Of a stretch of 64,000 nucleotides of DNA, positions 40,099 to 51,929 are shown piece after piece. Made by a program: the position numbers and the translations under genes. Numbering within the stretch: the first letter of the stretch is position 1; every line of letters begins with the position of its first letter. The stretch comes from Onchocerca volvulus. Its lineage: Eukaryota > Nematoda > Chromadorea > Rhabditida > Onchocercidae. Location of the stretch: positions 4,922,616 to 4,986,615 of the forward strand of contig HG738139.1 in NCBI GenBank assembly GCA_000499405.2, written 5' to 3'. The notes under the pieces were generated by a model. The model did no database searches. It saw nothing but the letters and a program-made list of their open reading frames with translations, and was not told the DNA's origin.

Positions 40099-43000
40099 TT
40101 ATGATATTTTACTGGGATGAAATGGTATTACGCCAATACCAACGCCACCTTCATGCGCTACCATACTTGTTGCCAATGTCCACCTGTCCTCTTCGATATT
40201 ATAGGTCTCCATGGAACTCAAATTCGAAATGCCGTCATAACTGAAATAACCAACATGTTTGAGTAATTAAAATCAAAGTTGCAACAAATTTTCCATATCA
40301 AGGCGAACATAAAAGAAATTTTTGGTTGTCCGAAAAAATAGCCGCGGATCAGAGAAATGCAAAATGAGATACAGCAAAATCTCAAATTAAAGCAGTTTTG
40401 ATCAATAACTTGCAGTCGACACTCAGCGGAACATTTTTGTTACACAATACTTTTCTTTTTAAGATATATTAAAAATATTTAATGCTACAATCATTCTGAC
40501 ACTGAATAGTATTGCAAACTGGAAAGAGTTATATTCGTAATTCACTGCAGAAAGATAACAAAATCAGACATCAAGCAATTTATTTAATCTATTCCATTAT
40601 TTGGCCTCTTTTTCGAAGTAAATGAATAACAAACCCAGCGATAGCATAAAGAACACCGGCATTGGAAACTAATGATACTCGACTTCTTTTTAAATGCATC
40701 GGTGATAGTGGGCTCCATTCGTCCTTCTCTGGTTCATACACTTCAACGCTCTTCAGAAATTGACATCCATCATAACTACAAATAAATTAATGCTCTCTTT
40801 AACATACAGCTACTTGCAGTAGAATCTAAAGAAGATGCTAAAAATTAGATAAATTTGGCATTAATAAGCCGTACGGAATCAAAAATTTGTCATATTTGGA
40901 GACAGATTAATTGTATTTGCAAATATAAAAGGTATACGATACAAAAATGCTTGCCCGCCACAAACGTAAATTTTGCCTCGAACAGTCGCAGCTCCTAAAC
41001 GACATCGCTTTGTGCACATCGATTTTACAACTTGCCATTCGCCGCTATCGACATTAAAACGTTCAACAGAATTGAAAATTGACATTCCGTCGTGTCCACC
41101 TATTACTGCAACGCACTTTTTTTTACTTCTTCACAATAACTTCTGAACAAACTCGAATCAAAAATAAAAGTAGAATCAAAATAGAATCTAGCATCGAAAT
41201 ATTAGTAACTTGCCATAAATGTAATTATCGATAACAGCTATACCAGCAGCAGATCTTTGCTTGTTCATTGCAGTAGTCAAAGTCCATCGATTTGTACAAG
41301 GATTAAAAACTTCTACAGATGCAAGCGAACTGATCCCATCATAGCCACCACATACATAAAGTCGATCATTGACTACAGCTGCTCCAAGCGCGGAACGTTT
41401 ATTAATTAATGAACTCACCTACAAAAGGAAAAATAAAATACTGTATATAAGAGACAGCAATATTACTTTTGAGCAATTCAGCGTACCACAGTTGAACAGT
41501 TGAAAGATTATATGTTGGACATGATTAAGCATCACATTCTACAAGTAGAATTATTTTGGTGGGCTAAGTTTATCAGATCTTAAAAAGCCTTAAAAATACT
41601 AGCAGAACTTTAATTTTTTCATAACACCTTGCAAACAAGTGCAAGTCACCTCTGGCTTTTGATCTGAATGGCTTTCTTATCTTCCTTAACTTGAAGTTCT
41701 AGATCTCTTACGAAAGATCACACTTCTTATTCATTCTCTCAAATTTAACCTCAGTCCATTTATTCTGATCCGGATCAAAGACTTCAACAGTGCGCAGCCG
41801 GTCATGCCCATTGAAACCACCAATGGCGTACAGCATACGATTCATTACGGCAACACCTATTCGTGATCGGATTGAGTTCATCGGTTGTGCTGCTGTCCAT
41901 TTACCTGCAAGCAATTGCGCTTTATCATAATAAATCGCTTAAGATTGGAAAATTTCGACAAATAATAGGATGGAAAATATTTACCGATCATCGGATCATA
42001 CATTTCAACAGTTGACAAAGAATCACCGGCATTTGTCAAACCACCAACTGCGAAGATCAAACCAGGAACATCAAAGCAACATCTTTGTTTCGTCCTAGAC
42101 AAAAACTTCAGTTTTCTCCTTTTTCTACTTGACAATTTGAAAAAAAAAAAAAAGTTTGATTATATTAAAAAAATAGACTGTGGAAATGTAGTACGTAAGC
42201 AAAAAGTTCAATAAAATAGATGAAATAGATTTTTTTTTTTTTTTATGTCTTGTCTGGTCGCTATTTTATTAAGATTTATAAAATAAAAGATGTATTGGTA
42301 CCTGAATTTTTTTAGAAATTTTCTTCTTTCTGGCATAAGATGGTAATCTTTTGCCTCATCAATTAAATCACGACAATCAAGACATTCACGAATGAATGGA
42401 TTAGAAGCTACGTGATCGGTGATGAAATGAGGTTTCATTAATGGCATTCTGACGCATGTAAGAACTCTGAAATTTGATTTATTAAGGAGACATAAAATCA
42501 TTCATGATTAAAAATGAAAAAAAAAAAATATTTTTTAAACTGTACAAGAAACGATCATGATTTTTTTTTTTTATAAGTCAGTAAATATAAATAGAGGACA
42601 GTTACTTCAATACCAGGACAAGCAAGAACTGCAATATTTTAACTCTAATATATATAGCATAACAAAGAAGGAATTTTTCGGTCCACTGAATAACATTTTA
42701 ACTTTTGAAAACATTTTTTAATGCACAATAAATATGAATAAATTTGCATCCAAGAAGTTAGTGAGAAGCAGTTACTTTAAACTTTTATGCTGGCCATAAT
42801 GTACTCATTCAAGCTATTACCTATTTCGTAATGGAAGAAAGCAATCAAAATACAACAGCCACTCACTACCACATGTTTCTGCTGATTAATTGTTAATTCT
42901 ATGTACTATTTATTCATTGTCAAGGATAAAAAACCTCTTTTGATATTTAGTTTGTGAGAAACTTAGAATGAGAAAAAAATTTAGGATGAGGCAATTGAGG

Positions 43001-45172
43001 ATACATCAAAACTTTGTTACACAATAATATCCAGTTTTTGTTAGAAAGTATTACCTCGCTAAATATTGCTTTCTTTCAGGATTATGCTGAACCCATCTCA
43101 TACAGGCATCAAATATTTGCTCTTCACTTTCAACAAATAATTCATCTCTGCTCAATATCATTTCCAAATCATCTACTGATAAAGCCAAGTATTCCTCACC
43201 TTGTGATACTGATAGAAAATGTTTGTGTAGAAAACAATCTAAATGATTAATATTTGGAAACAAGAAATAAAAAACAGAAAATAAAACATTAAACGTTACA
43301 TGTTTTGAAATAATGAAAGTGTAAAAGATAATTTAAAATCGTAAATATATTAATCCTTTCATTTCTTCGCTTCATTTTCTTTCGTTCATCATCTTCTCAC
43401 GTAATAAATTACATGCGCGATAATTTATTTTCTTTCCCGCTATCTTTTTTTTTTTTTCACAATCTCATCCTTTACTTCTTTTCACAGCATTATTTTACGA
43501 GACTAATGAGGCGACGAACTCATTCTTAATACTATTTTTTAAAAATTCTGCGAATAATTTATCTGTTTGTACAGATAACTGTATATTCAGCATTCTGAAA
43601 TATAACTAACTGTACAATTTCTAGAGAAGACTGTTAGTAGATATTCTGGCAAATTCAAAATGAAACAAAATAAATAAAGAGGAAACAGAGACATACAGTT
43701 AGCTACCTGCCGAAAGGACGAGTGATACACAACCAAGAGCCATAGCAAAAGATCGTATACCGAGGACATTTTGTGCGTGCAATCTACACTTTAAAAATTT
43801 GGAGCATTCATCTACGATTCCATTCAATTGTAAGAAATTTGCCGCATGCATCATGCTTTGCACGTTTGCAGCAGTTATCCGTATGCTTCCGGTGTATGAG
43901 AAAGAAATAAGTTGTTCCAAAATGTCTGGCTCGAAACCTTCATGAAAAAAAAAGAAAATACAATCCAAAATGCGAGTGTAAATTTGAATTGTTACAGTAA
44001 AATCTTAGTTAGAAACTGAAAGATAGATAAAAACACTTTCTCATAAGATAAGTTTTAATTTATTAGGATCCAAATAGGAAAACTTAATACAAACTGGAAC
44101 GTCTATGATCAGGAATGACAAATAATATCAACCATAATAGTTTTCTACATCTTTTATTTTTGTTCTTTTTTATATCTTGTATTAATAGTTTTCATTAAGG
44201 TAAAATATTTATCAATTATTTGCCTCTATTTGTCAACTGGATAATATTTCAATGACTCCAAGATCCTAGACTTGGATTCGATCACTAGGCCCTAAAACTC
44301 TTTTAGGGTCATAGAAATGTAATATCAGTGCCTTTCGAAAACTGTTCCGCAATACTAAGACAAAAATAATTCAAAAACCATAACAATAACTAAAATGACA
44401 AACAGACGAATAAGCAGCCAAATAAACGGAATGGCTTTATGATTGATCCTGCGATAAGATTTTTCCGAAAGCTCGAATATGACTGAATGCAACAGCTAAT
44501 TCCATATGACAAAAATAAAACCTTTCAGATGAATCTCTTCTTGCTGACTTTCAGCCATATCAGCTGTAAACATCGCTCGGAAATAGGGAATTGTTGCGGC
44601 TAACACAATGCGATGAGCACTAAATCTGAAATCATTGAATTTTTGTGCGAAAAATCTCTATAAGTCTAGACTAGAAAGTTTATAAATATGATAGTAAACA
44701 AATTTTTTTTACAAACCTGACATTTTCAACAACAAGCACCACATCGCAAAGTTTTCCAGCACGACGAATTTCTTCAAAGTTCGGAAATGCATTAGCGGCC
44801 AGTGAAGCACCACAATCAAATACCATTACCTCATTGTCATCTTCATCACACATTGTCAGCAGTGCTGAAATTAACTATTTCTGATTTATTTTTATTAAAA
44901 AAATTTGATTTACAAAAACAAGCAGTTAAAAGTGTAGAACGATACTGTTAAGATGAATATAAAAAATTTGTAAGAAAAACCTTTTATAAAATGAGAATAC
45001 TAATCAAAAATTGGAAGCAAAATGGGTTTTTATGAAGTACATAATTCATATTATATACATTTTGAAATTTCCGTTTCAATTCTGATATGGATCAAATCAG
45101 ATATTTACGCCTAACAATGTGTGAAAATATATACAACTTACAGATGTAGCGTTGCGTATCCTCCATACCCAT
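40099..45172 (-). CDS. KLHL18: BTB-BACK-Kelch protein, KLHL18 orthologue (complete)
   Basis: Substrate adaptor for a Cullin-3 ubiquitin ligase: BTB binds CUL3, Kelch binds substrate. Twelve exons (minus) close in phase to 588 aa: 45142-45172, 44717-44864, 44522-44625, 43707-43937, 43055-43238, 42302-42466, 41985-42094, 41750-41904, 41214-41418, 40955-41105, 40635-40775 and 40099-40240. The start is [118 protein letters not shown], then [15 protein letters not shown]. Six Kelch blades follow ([46 protein letters not shown]), ending [12 protein letters not shown] as in KLHL18 (human about 574 aa). The last blade has AIAG in place of the usual GG. The introns after exons 9 and 10 need GC donors. 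Exon 1 is short and is supported by exact phase closure. Confidence 0.95.
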
Positions 45173-45598
45173 AATTTTTTCAGTTTGATAATAGTAGTGC
45201 AGCGAAATTCATCTTCAATAACTTAGTACGAAAGCTAAAACAAATTCATATTAGAACGGATAATATCACGCAATATTCAGTATCACGTATGCAATGTTAT
45301 ATGTTATAACATTACGTTGATGTTAAAATATAAACATTTTTAACTGAAGCTATTAAATAAGAGATTTTTTAATGATAATAAATAAGAGATGTTTTGATGG
45401 AACTAATGAAATCGTCCGAAAATGTATGACAAATGATAGAAATGATTTAAAGATGACAAAAATCTTTTAATTATAGTGGAAAGTCCCAAAAAAAAAAAAA
45501 GTTGTCTCGATGAAGAGATAATCTTCTGGATCTTGAACATAGAGATCGGAGATATCGCCAGTTAAGTGATATTTATTTCTTCATATTTTATAGAAAAC

Positions 45599-45972
45599 AT
45601 GAGGAAGAACATATATTTTCGTGTTGAAGGCAATGTTGTTAGAATTGGAAGAAAGACCCTTGAGGATGGCGGATCACAGAAAAATATAAGAAAATTTAAA
45701 TTCAGTAAATGGTTTTTAAAAAAACTTAAAAACAACTACTGGAATTAACAGTACAATTTGGATATCCACAAAATAACTGCGAAGAAAAACCTTGTGTTAA
45801 ATCTTTGCCGTATTTTCTGGAAAAAAACCAACCGGTATTTCACGGTAGATTAGCACCCATCGCAAATGTTGTATCTACCTGTTCTAATCATCCAGACAGG
45901 TATTTAAAGCAGATTTTCGGTTTTGGGTTTTCAGAATTTCTAAATCACTTGTGCTGCAGTCATGAATTTTAA
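45599..45972 (+). CDS. Unrecognised 108-aa protein, two exons with 47-nt intron
   Basis: Exon 1 (45599-45704) starts at an ATG just after a TTTTATAG acceptor-like site and reads MRKNIYFRVEGNVVRIGRKT. A 47-nt intron (45705-45751, GTAAAT..TTAACAG) joins in phase to exon 2 (45752-45972), which is open through PQNNCEEKPCVKSLPYFLEK, HGRLAPIANVVSTCSNHPDR and a stop. There are six Cys in exon 2. No signal peptide or TM helix is evident. An alternative end is a donor at 45903 (CCAGACAG|GTATTT), which would lead to further exons that I could not find. It is divergent from the KLHL18 gene, with starts about 430 bp apart. I do not recognise the family. It could be a small nematode-specific gene or a fragment at the edge of the repeat island. 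Confidence 0.4.
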
Positions 45973-47168
45973 GAGCGTTTCAGTGTCATGATGGCTCTGA
46001 CTTAAGTAGCTTATTGTCTTGGTGGATAAGGATAAGCTTCGATTTTCAATAATTTCAATTTTAATGAAGTGACTTTCTAATTAATTAATTATTAAACAAT
46101 GATTCCATAATAATTCTAAGCAAGTTAAAGTTATGGCCGATTTATCACAAAAATCTTTATCTTTTGTATTTATAACTTAATTACCATTTTTTAGATTTAT
46201 TTCGAAATAGCTTTTTCCCAAATATTAGTTTTATGTCTCTTTTATTATTCAGCGTTACGAAAGATAAAAATTTAACAATAAATTTCAAAGATAGTTATAA
46301 ATTTCAAATACGTGTTTACAAAAGATCAAAATAACAATAATAACAGATCACCAAATCTTAATGGTATGAAATGACAATCTGTACAAATAAAAATGTAAAT
46401 GCTTCTTGTGGCTGATAACAAAACTCCGCAAGTTCTTCATCGATTGCTTTCAATATTTGACACAACCTTGGATTCAAATAAGTCTTTTTTATATGGACTT
46501 ACTTTTTTTCACATGTCACGTTTCTGATAACTAAAAGTAAGTGAACGAGTTGAATTTTTTAACTCCGCCCTAACCACGCCCTCATGAGTGAACTGGATTT
46601 TTTGACCTCTCCCCGCACTGCGCCCTTCATGACCGGACAGAATTTATTCACCACGCCTATTTTCTGCATTAACCGCTGCTATTTTCTGCAACTTTTCAAG
46701 TTCATCATCGGCTGATTTGAAATTTTTACACAACGTTGCATTCCAATAGATGCGTGTTTTTAATAAATAAGGCGTGTAATTTAAGCTTTTCGTTTATTTT
46801 TTGCTCTATGAGGAATATAGTTCTTTTACTGTAAGATTTATGGAGAATGTAGTTGCGTCGGACAATTGTCGAGGTCATGATAGTGCATAATGAAATGTTT
46901 CCTTCAAGCAATTTTTGGATTATTTCTTCCAAATTGGGCTAATATTACTTCTAATATTAAGTTGTGTCTTGGATTGCCTCTCTGTCGTAAATGTTCAATG
47001 TTCATTTTGACGCAAGTTTCTACCCATTGATTTGAAATTTTGACAAACGTTATATTCGAATAGGTACGGTGTTTTTGTATAGATATACCAACCTACTTTT
47101 TTATCTGTCACACTGTGACAAATAAAAGTAAGTGAGCGGACTGAATCTATTAACCACACTTACTTTAA
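45973..47168. other. Repeat-derived region at left edge of the mobile-element island
   Basis: A motif of the form TTTGAAATTTTKACAMAACGTT followed by ATTCNAATAGRT recurs near 46715-46760 and 47028-47070, with a weaker copy near 46450. Blocks containing CCACGCCC/GCGCCCTTCATGA occur at 46565-46660. This suggests decayed, internally repeated transposon DNA. No intact ORF was found. It may contain the badly decayed C-terminal (helicase) part of the Helitron to its right. Confidence 0.45.
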
Positions 47169-49530
47169 TTGCTGGAAGGAGGTTAGACCGGGCACATTTA
47201 CTAACAACATTCGAAGGAAGAAGCATTCATCTTGATCAGGATGCATGATGTACAATCTGTCTATCATAGTTTCTTTGAATATGCCAGGTTGTCACTCAAC
47301 TTGTTCTTCTAGTTTGCGTCGTGATTTTCTTTTCAAATGATTTTCTTTTCGCATTTCATGTGTAATGCTTAGGCACTTCTGAATATGATAGTGTTTTCGC
47401 AAATGCGTCATTTTGACATAATATGAAGAAAGCAGTAAAGTTGTAGCCGGTGGATTCAGGCTATTTGTTGCATATTTGTAGCTGTGAAATAAATGCGTTG
47501 TTCATATTCTAGATGTACTGCTAAGTGAATAACAGCTGGACTTCGTTCATGAATGAGAAATGAAGGGATTTGCGGTACTACTTCATTGCTGCTTATGTAT
47601 CTTCCGCCTGATATTGTGCGACATCATCGATATGTAATACCACATTCTTATCAGTTCTTTCTGGCTGTACGTTAAAAACTGCCATGTCACTGCCTTTATT
47701 CACGTACTTAAATGTATTTGATTGATTTAACGGAGTTACAGTATTCCACGTTTACGTAGTTTGTATGCTTTTAATAGCAAAAGCGAATATGGAATAACCC
47801 ACCGGTTATCTACTTCGATGTCACCATTTGTCGCGAATTCTGATATCGCGAAACTCCAACAAAATTCCAAACAAATAAATAACTCAATACATTTCTCATT
47901 CAAATTGTAAAACTAAACTTCTAATTATAACTAACGTTTATAATAATGAATCACTCAACTAATTTTACATTCCTTTAGATTTACTTTCCATTTTTTTTGC
48001 TTTTATCCATGTTCACATCTGTGTATTTCTATCACACCGTAATCTTCTTTGTAATCAATCGCTAATCATACTAAATTTGCATTTTTGTTCATATTCACAT
48101 CTTAATCTTCCCATTTGGAGACCCGCTGCAATGCTTGAATAATCATGGGAATCCACTCCCACTTCCTAATGTTTAGAAGCCTTATTGTATTGAATGAGAG
48201 AGCATTTTTAACAAAATAAACTCCGACAATTCGGTCCGTGCAACTCAACTCAGCTTAACTGCTATTCCGTTCAACTCAATCCAGCTTAACTGTTACTCAG
48301 TTCAATTCAACTCATCTTAATTGTTACTCGAATTCAACTTAACCCAGTCCAACTCAACACACCTCAATCAACTCCCCGCAAGCAACGCAAAAGGCAAATC
48401 AAGCTGGGTCGAAATACTGGTTGTATTTGGTTATCAATAGACATCACCTTCAACGAATCAACAAAATTCACGACACCATTCCATATGTGTATGGTTGCTA
48501 ATTTACCGCCATCTTCTGCTGATCTTCTGTATAAAGGGTATACATCGTTTCCTGTAACTGTGTTGAATACTAATGCTCGAGGATATCGCTTACAGCATTT
48601 TCCGTCTATCATGCTTGGTGAATACCGCAAGGTTTATCGTATACCGCATGGTCCATATATCATATTTTTCGTCACAACTTCATACAAATCCTTATCGACA
48701 TCGGCATCGGGTATTTCAACGCATATTACATCGTCGATTACGTTTGAAGTGGTTTTGTCATAAAACCAGATTAGTATATGTGCGTATAGCAATCCTCTCT
48801 TTTGCCACTCTACTGATTATATCCAACTACGCAGAAACCCAAATACTTCATGTCTTACCATGAAATCTGTTAGCGATTTCAGCTTCTGTCTGAAAACACG
48901 TGCTGTAATATCATCCTATCCATCGGCGATTACCGAGGAAGTAAGAGATTTTGTATAAAATCCTAAGTTGGATTGCATGTGAATGTAATGAATAGGTTTG
49001 GAGCCTCGGCATCATCCCAAAAAATGATTGGATATTGCAGAGTATCGCAGCATCCATGATTTTCTGTAATTTTTGTCAAGTGATTGTTTCCCATGTGAAG
49101 AACAATATCTCCAGGTTGGAATTGATCTCCGATTATAACAACTACCACTTCATCTATATTGCAATATTGAATCTTCTCAGAGTTCTCCAGCGGGCGTTTT
49201 GTTAGCATGAATAACAGTCTTATGTATATCAGATGGCATTATGTCAATTGTTGTTTTGAACAAACGCACTAAATTATTTTTTTCGTGAAGAAGCTGTTGC
49301 AATTGGGAAAGGACGGATCTTTCTATTTCGGTATGAATTCCGCAGCATGCATTCAATTCATTATTACTATCACCGATGAAACACACTTATAGGAATTTAT
49401 GTTGATCATCTTTTCGATGATGTGTCCCAACTTCTGTTTCGCCCGTTCTATGTTGACAATTAAGCTGTCACACATGTCCTCAGTTCGTGGCAACAATAAG
49501 TTGTAGGAAAAATTGTTTCGTGGCACAGTC
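47169..49530 (-). mobile_element. Decayed Helitron Rep/helicase pseudogene
   Basis: Minus-strand fragments in several frames line up in order with a Helitron rolling-circle replicase. From high to low coordinates: LFKTTIDIMPSDIHKTVIHA and NKTPAGE (about 49190-49290); EVVVVIIGDQFQPGDIVLH, TLQYPIIFW and LFITFTCNPT (about 48963-49160); a stretch with VEWQKRGL and AHILIWF (about 48770-48830); NMIYGPCG; MIDGKCCKRYPRAL, YPLYRRSAEDGG and IWNGVV (about 48480-48630). After the LTR insertion come VDNRWVIPYSLLL (about 47780-47825), KYVNKGSDMAVFNV (about 47685-47730), GRYISSNEVVPQIPSFLIHE and SPAVIHLAVHLEYEQRIYFT (about 47480-47620). The last is MIDRLYIMHPDQDECFFLRM (about 47190-47260). The Rep two-His motif, normally PHAH, is LYAH here. 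Stops and frame changes are many, so the copy is dead. No 5'-TC or 3'-CTRR hairpin terminus was located. Confidence 0.85.
47829..48475 (+). mobile_element. Solo LTR A (647 bp), inserted in the Helitron
   Basis: The element begins TGTCGCGAATTC and ends GAATTC-like ..AAATTCACGACA, so it has the TG..CA ends of an LTR with a short inverted repeat (TGTCGYGAATT). It is flanked by the 5-bp direct repeat CCATT (47824-47828 and 48476-48480), a perfect target-site duplication. It interrupts the Helitron Rep reading frame between IWNGVV and VDNRWV. An AATAAA (about 48216-48221) on the plus strand suggests plus orientation. Runs of TCAACTCAACT-like words occupy the right half. No internal retrotransposon domain adjoins it, so it is a solo LTR left by LTR-LTR recombination. 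It is about 85-90% similar by eye to copy B. Confidence 0.85.
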
Positions 49531-49767
49531 GAGTCTCAGACTTGTGTAATTAGACCGTTTGTTATTAGAAAAATTTAATATTAAGAGATCATACATGACA
49601 ATTAAAAATATTGCATCAATAAAGCAAATTTAATGATAAAATTATTAATAAAATAGAAAAGAGAGTAACTGTCAGTAAACCGAAATGCTGGCATATCCAA
49701 ATATTGTTTGTAATAAAAATTTGCAAATCTCACAATATAACCATCAATTCATATTGTGCACAATGGT

Positions 49768-50477
49768 TGTCGCGAATTTTGATATCGCGAAACTCCAACA
49801 AAATTTCAAACGAATAAACAGTTAAATACATTTCTCATTCAAATTGTAAAACTAATCAAACAAATAATACATCGCTCTGTAATAGTGAATCACTCAACTA
49901 ATTTTACATTCCTTTAGATTTATTTTCCATTTTTTTTGCTTTTACCCATATTCACATCTGTGTATTTCTATTTACCCATTTTGACATCTGTGTATTTCTT
50001 TTATCCATTTTCACATCTGTGTATTTCTATCACGCCGTAATCCCCTTTGTTATCAATCGCTAACCGTACTAAATTTGCATTTTTGTTCATCTTCCCATTT
50101 GGAGACCAGCTGTAATATTTGAATAATCATGGGAATCCACTCCCACTTCCTAATGTTTATAAGCCTTATTGTATTGAATGAGGCAGCATTTTTAACCAAA
50201 TAAATTCCTACAACTCGATCGTCCACTCAACTCAACTCACATTAATTGCTATTTTGGGTCGTCCGTTCAACTCAAATCAACCGCTATTCGGTTCAACTTA
50301 ACTCAGATTAACTGCCATTCGGTTCTCTGTTTAACTCAACTGTTACTCAGATCCAACCTAACCTTGTCCAACTCAACACACCTCAATCGACTCCCCGCAA
50401 ACAACGCGAAAGGTAAATCAACCCTGGTCGAAATACTGGTAGACATCACCTTCAACGAATCAACAAATCTCATGACA
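49768..50477 (+). mobile_element. Solo LTR B (710 bp), same family as LTR A
   Basis: It begins TGTCGCGAATTTTGATATCG and ends AACAAATCTCATGACA. The flanks are ATGGT on the left and ATGGA on the right, a 4-of-5 match consistent with an aged 5-bp target-site duplication. Its content parallels LTR A in the same order: GATATCGCGAAACTCCAACA, a CATCTGTGTATTTCT block (three copies here, one in A), CATGGGAATCCACTCCCACT, AAATAAA, the TCAACTCAAC-rich part and CCTTCAACGAATCAACAAA. Each copy has its own flanking duplication, so A and B are independent insertions and not the two ends of one element. Confidence 0.8.
49980..50031. repeat. Internal CATCTGTGTATTTCT repeat in LTR B
   Basis: The motif CATCTGTGTATTTCT, preceded by a TTTACCCAT/TTATCCAT block, occurs three times between 49945 and 50031. 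LTR A has one copy near 48015-48029. This expansion accounts for much of the length difference between the two LTRs. Confidence 0.75.
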
Positions 50478-51470
50478 ATGGACCTTTGTTTCTCATCATC
50501 TACTAATGCTCATGTGCTTCGTTTAAGAGTTGTAAATGGTCATAAAATATGCTGTAAGTGGTTGTAAAAATGCTTAAATGGTTTTAAAAGTTGTAAAACA
50601 TGCTAGTGTCTGTAATTTTGTAAGGATTAATGTCATGCCCTTTGTCTAAAGAGTTGCCATTGGTTGCAATCAAGTCAATTGTAATAATGTAGGGACCAAA
50701 TCCTTTTTCTTTGTTTAAATGTTTTAAGCATTACTTATCTTCTATCCTTTATTCTAATCCATATCAATCTTTTTGTATGATTAATGTATAACCTCCTCCC
50801 CTATCAAGGTCGACCATACAAAAGCGGAGCTTTCTGGACAGCAACATCAGTGCATGAACAAATCACCAGAAGCGACGGCAGCAATCTTTGGAATACTCCT
50901 ATCATCAGTGCAAAAAGGCTAGTGGCGGTTCAGTATCTACAAATGTCGACACCATCAATTTATCAGCAACAAGAGAACTACCATCAGACTCTCCTACATC
51001 AGTGGCAAAACGTTCCTAGCCAATATTAAGCAAACTCAACGAAACAAACAATCATTCGTCAAAGGACCACTATTGGTATTATTTATATTACTCGCATATT
51101 GTTTTATTTTTCCACATTAATTGTTGTTGCAAGTTGCGATATTGTTTCTAATATCGTGTAAACCTAATAAAAGCTATTGTTGACATAGTCAAGTCACAGC
51201 AGCAAAAAGATCTCCAATCCAACGACCCTAGAATCCCAAATAACTAATCAAACAGAAACCCTCTTTCCCCTACAGTAATAAAAAAATTTTAAATGAACGG
51301 AAACCACCATTCGTTAGTGATTCAAAAGTTCTGGATTTCCATCGAATTCCACAATCCTTATTTTTGAGGGTTTGCTGGTCGTCACCAATTTCTCAATTAA
51401 TTTAGTCAAGATTTTTCCTTCATTTTCTCTGATACTTGATTTTACGTTTAATCTTTCATTTCTTGATTCT
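50478..51470. other. Repeat-like non-coding region right of LTR B
   Basis: It holds short GTTGTAAA(AT)G repeats near 50525-50605. A plus-strand stretch from about 50784 to 51120 has one open frame of 81 codons. Another frame ends with a hydrophobic segment (LLVLFILLAYCFIF) before an AATAAA at about 51167. This could be the tail of another retroelement, but no diagnostic domain is visible. Confidence 0.35.
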
Positions 51471-51473
51471 TCC

Positions 51474-51908
51474 TCACACAATAAATGAATCCGGTCTATT
51501 TTTTTTGATTAGAAAGGTTCGAACATTTTGCATTCTGCAACAACTGCTAAACAAGCATTCTACTGTTTCCAAATAGGATTCATATAAATCGACTTCATTA
51601 TCTTCATCTATGTTTTTAACAGACTGTAATGCTTCCTTCCATTCCTTTTCAAACGCACTTGCTTTAAGGACTATACCTTCAATTATTTTTATGTTCATTC
51701 ATGAGCACTGTTTTTCTTTCTAATGATATCTACTTGCTTTCCTTACTTCTTTTGTTATTTCTTTGCACAAATATTTTCTTTCTGCCTTTTCCAATACCAA
51801 TTTAACTTGTAACTCAAGTTTATTCAAATCCATTCTGATAAGACAGGACACGAACTTCTTATCCTTCCTTTTTATGTTTCTGGTTGGAGTAGCTTCACTT
51901 TCCATCAT
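51474..51908 (-). pseudogene. Possible BEL/Pao-type gag remnant
   Basis: Two minus-strand frames, 51720-51908 and 51474-51698, are separated by stops or a frameshift. They encode charged helical sequence: RMDLNKLELQVKLVLEKAER, then FEKEWKEALQSVKNIDED and LYESYLETVECLFSS. The pattern resembles the coiled-coil N-terminal part of nematode BEL/Pao gag proteins. There is no zinc knuckle, protease or RT nearby. The assignment is by general resemblance only; an alternative is an unrelated decayed coiled-coil gene. Confidence 0.3.
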
Positions 51909-51929
51909 CTTTCTTTGACCTAAATAAGT

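Noticed and set aside
44255..44310. tRNA-like arm sequence (AGACTTGGATTCGATC)
   Set aside because: The bases do not complete a cloverleaf: no acceptor-stem complement and no D-arm at the right distance. It also sits in an intron of the Kelch gene.
48485..48863. Plus-strand ORFs of 92 and 96 codons over the Helitron
   Set aside because: They are antisense shadows of the minus-strand Rep fragments, which have clear Helitron motifs.
47829..50477. LTR A and LTR B as the two ends of one LTR retrotransposon
   Set aside because: The interval between them carries antisense Helitron sequence and no gag or pol. Each copy has its own distinct flanking duplication (CCATT versus ATGGT/ATGGA).
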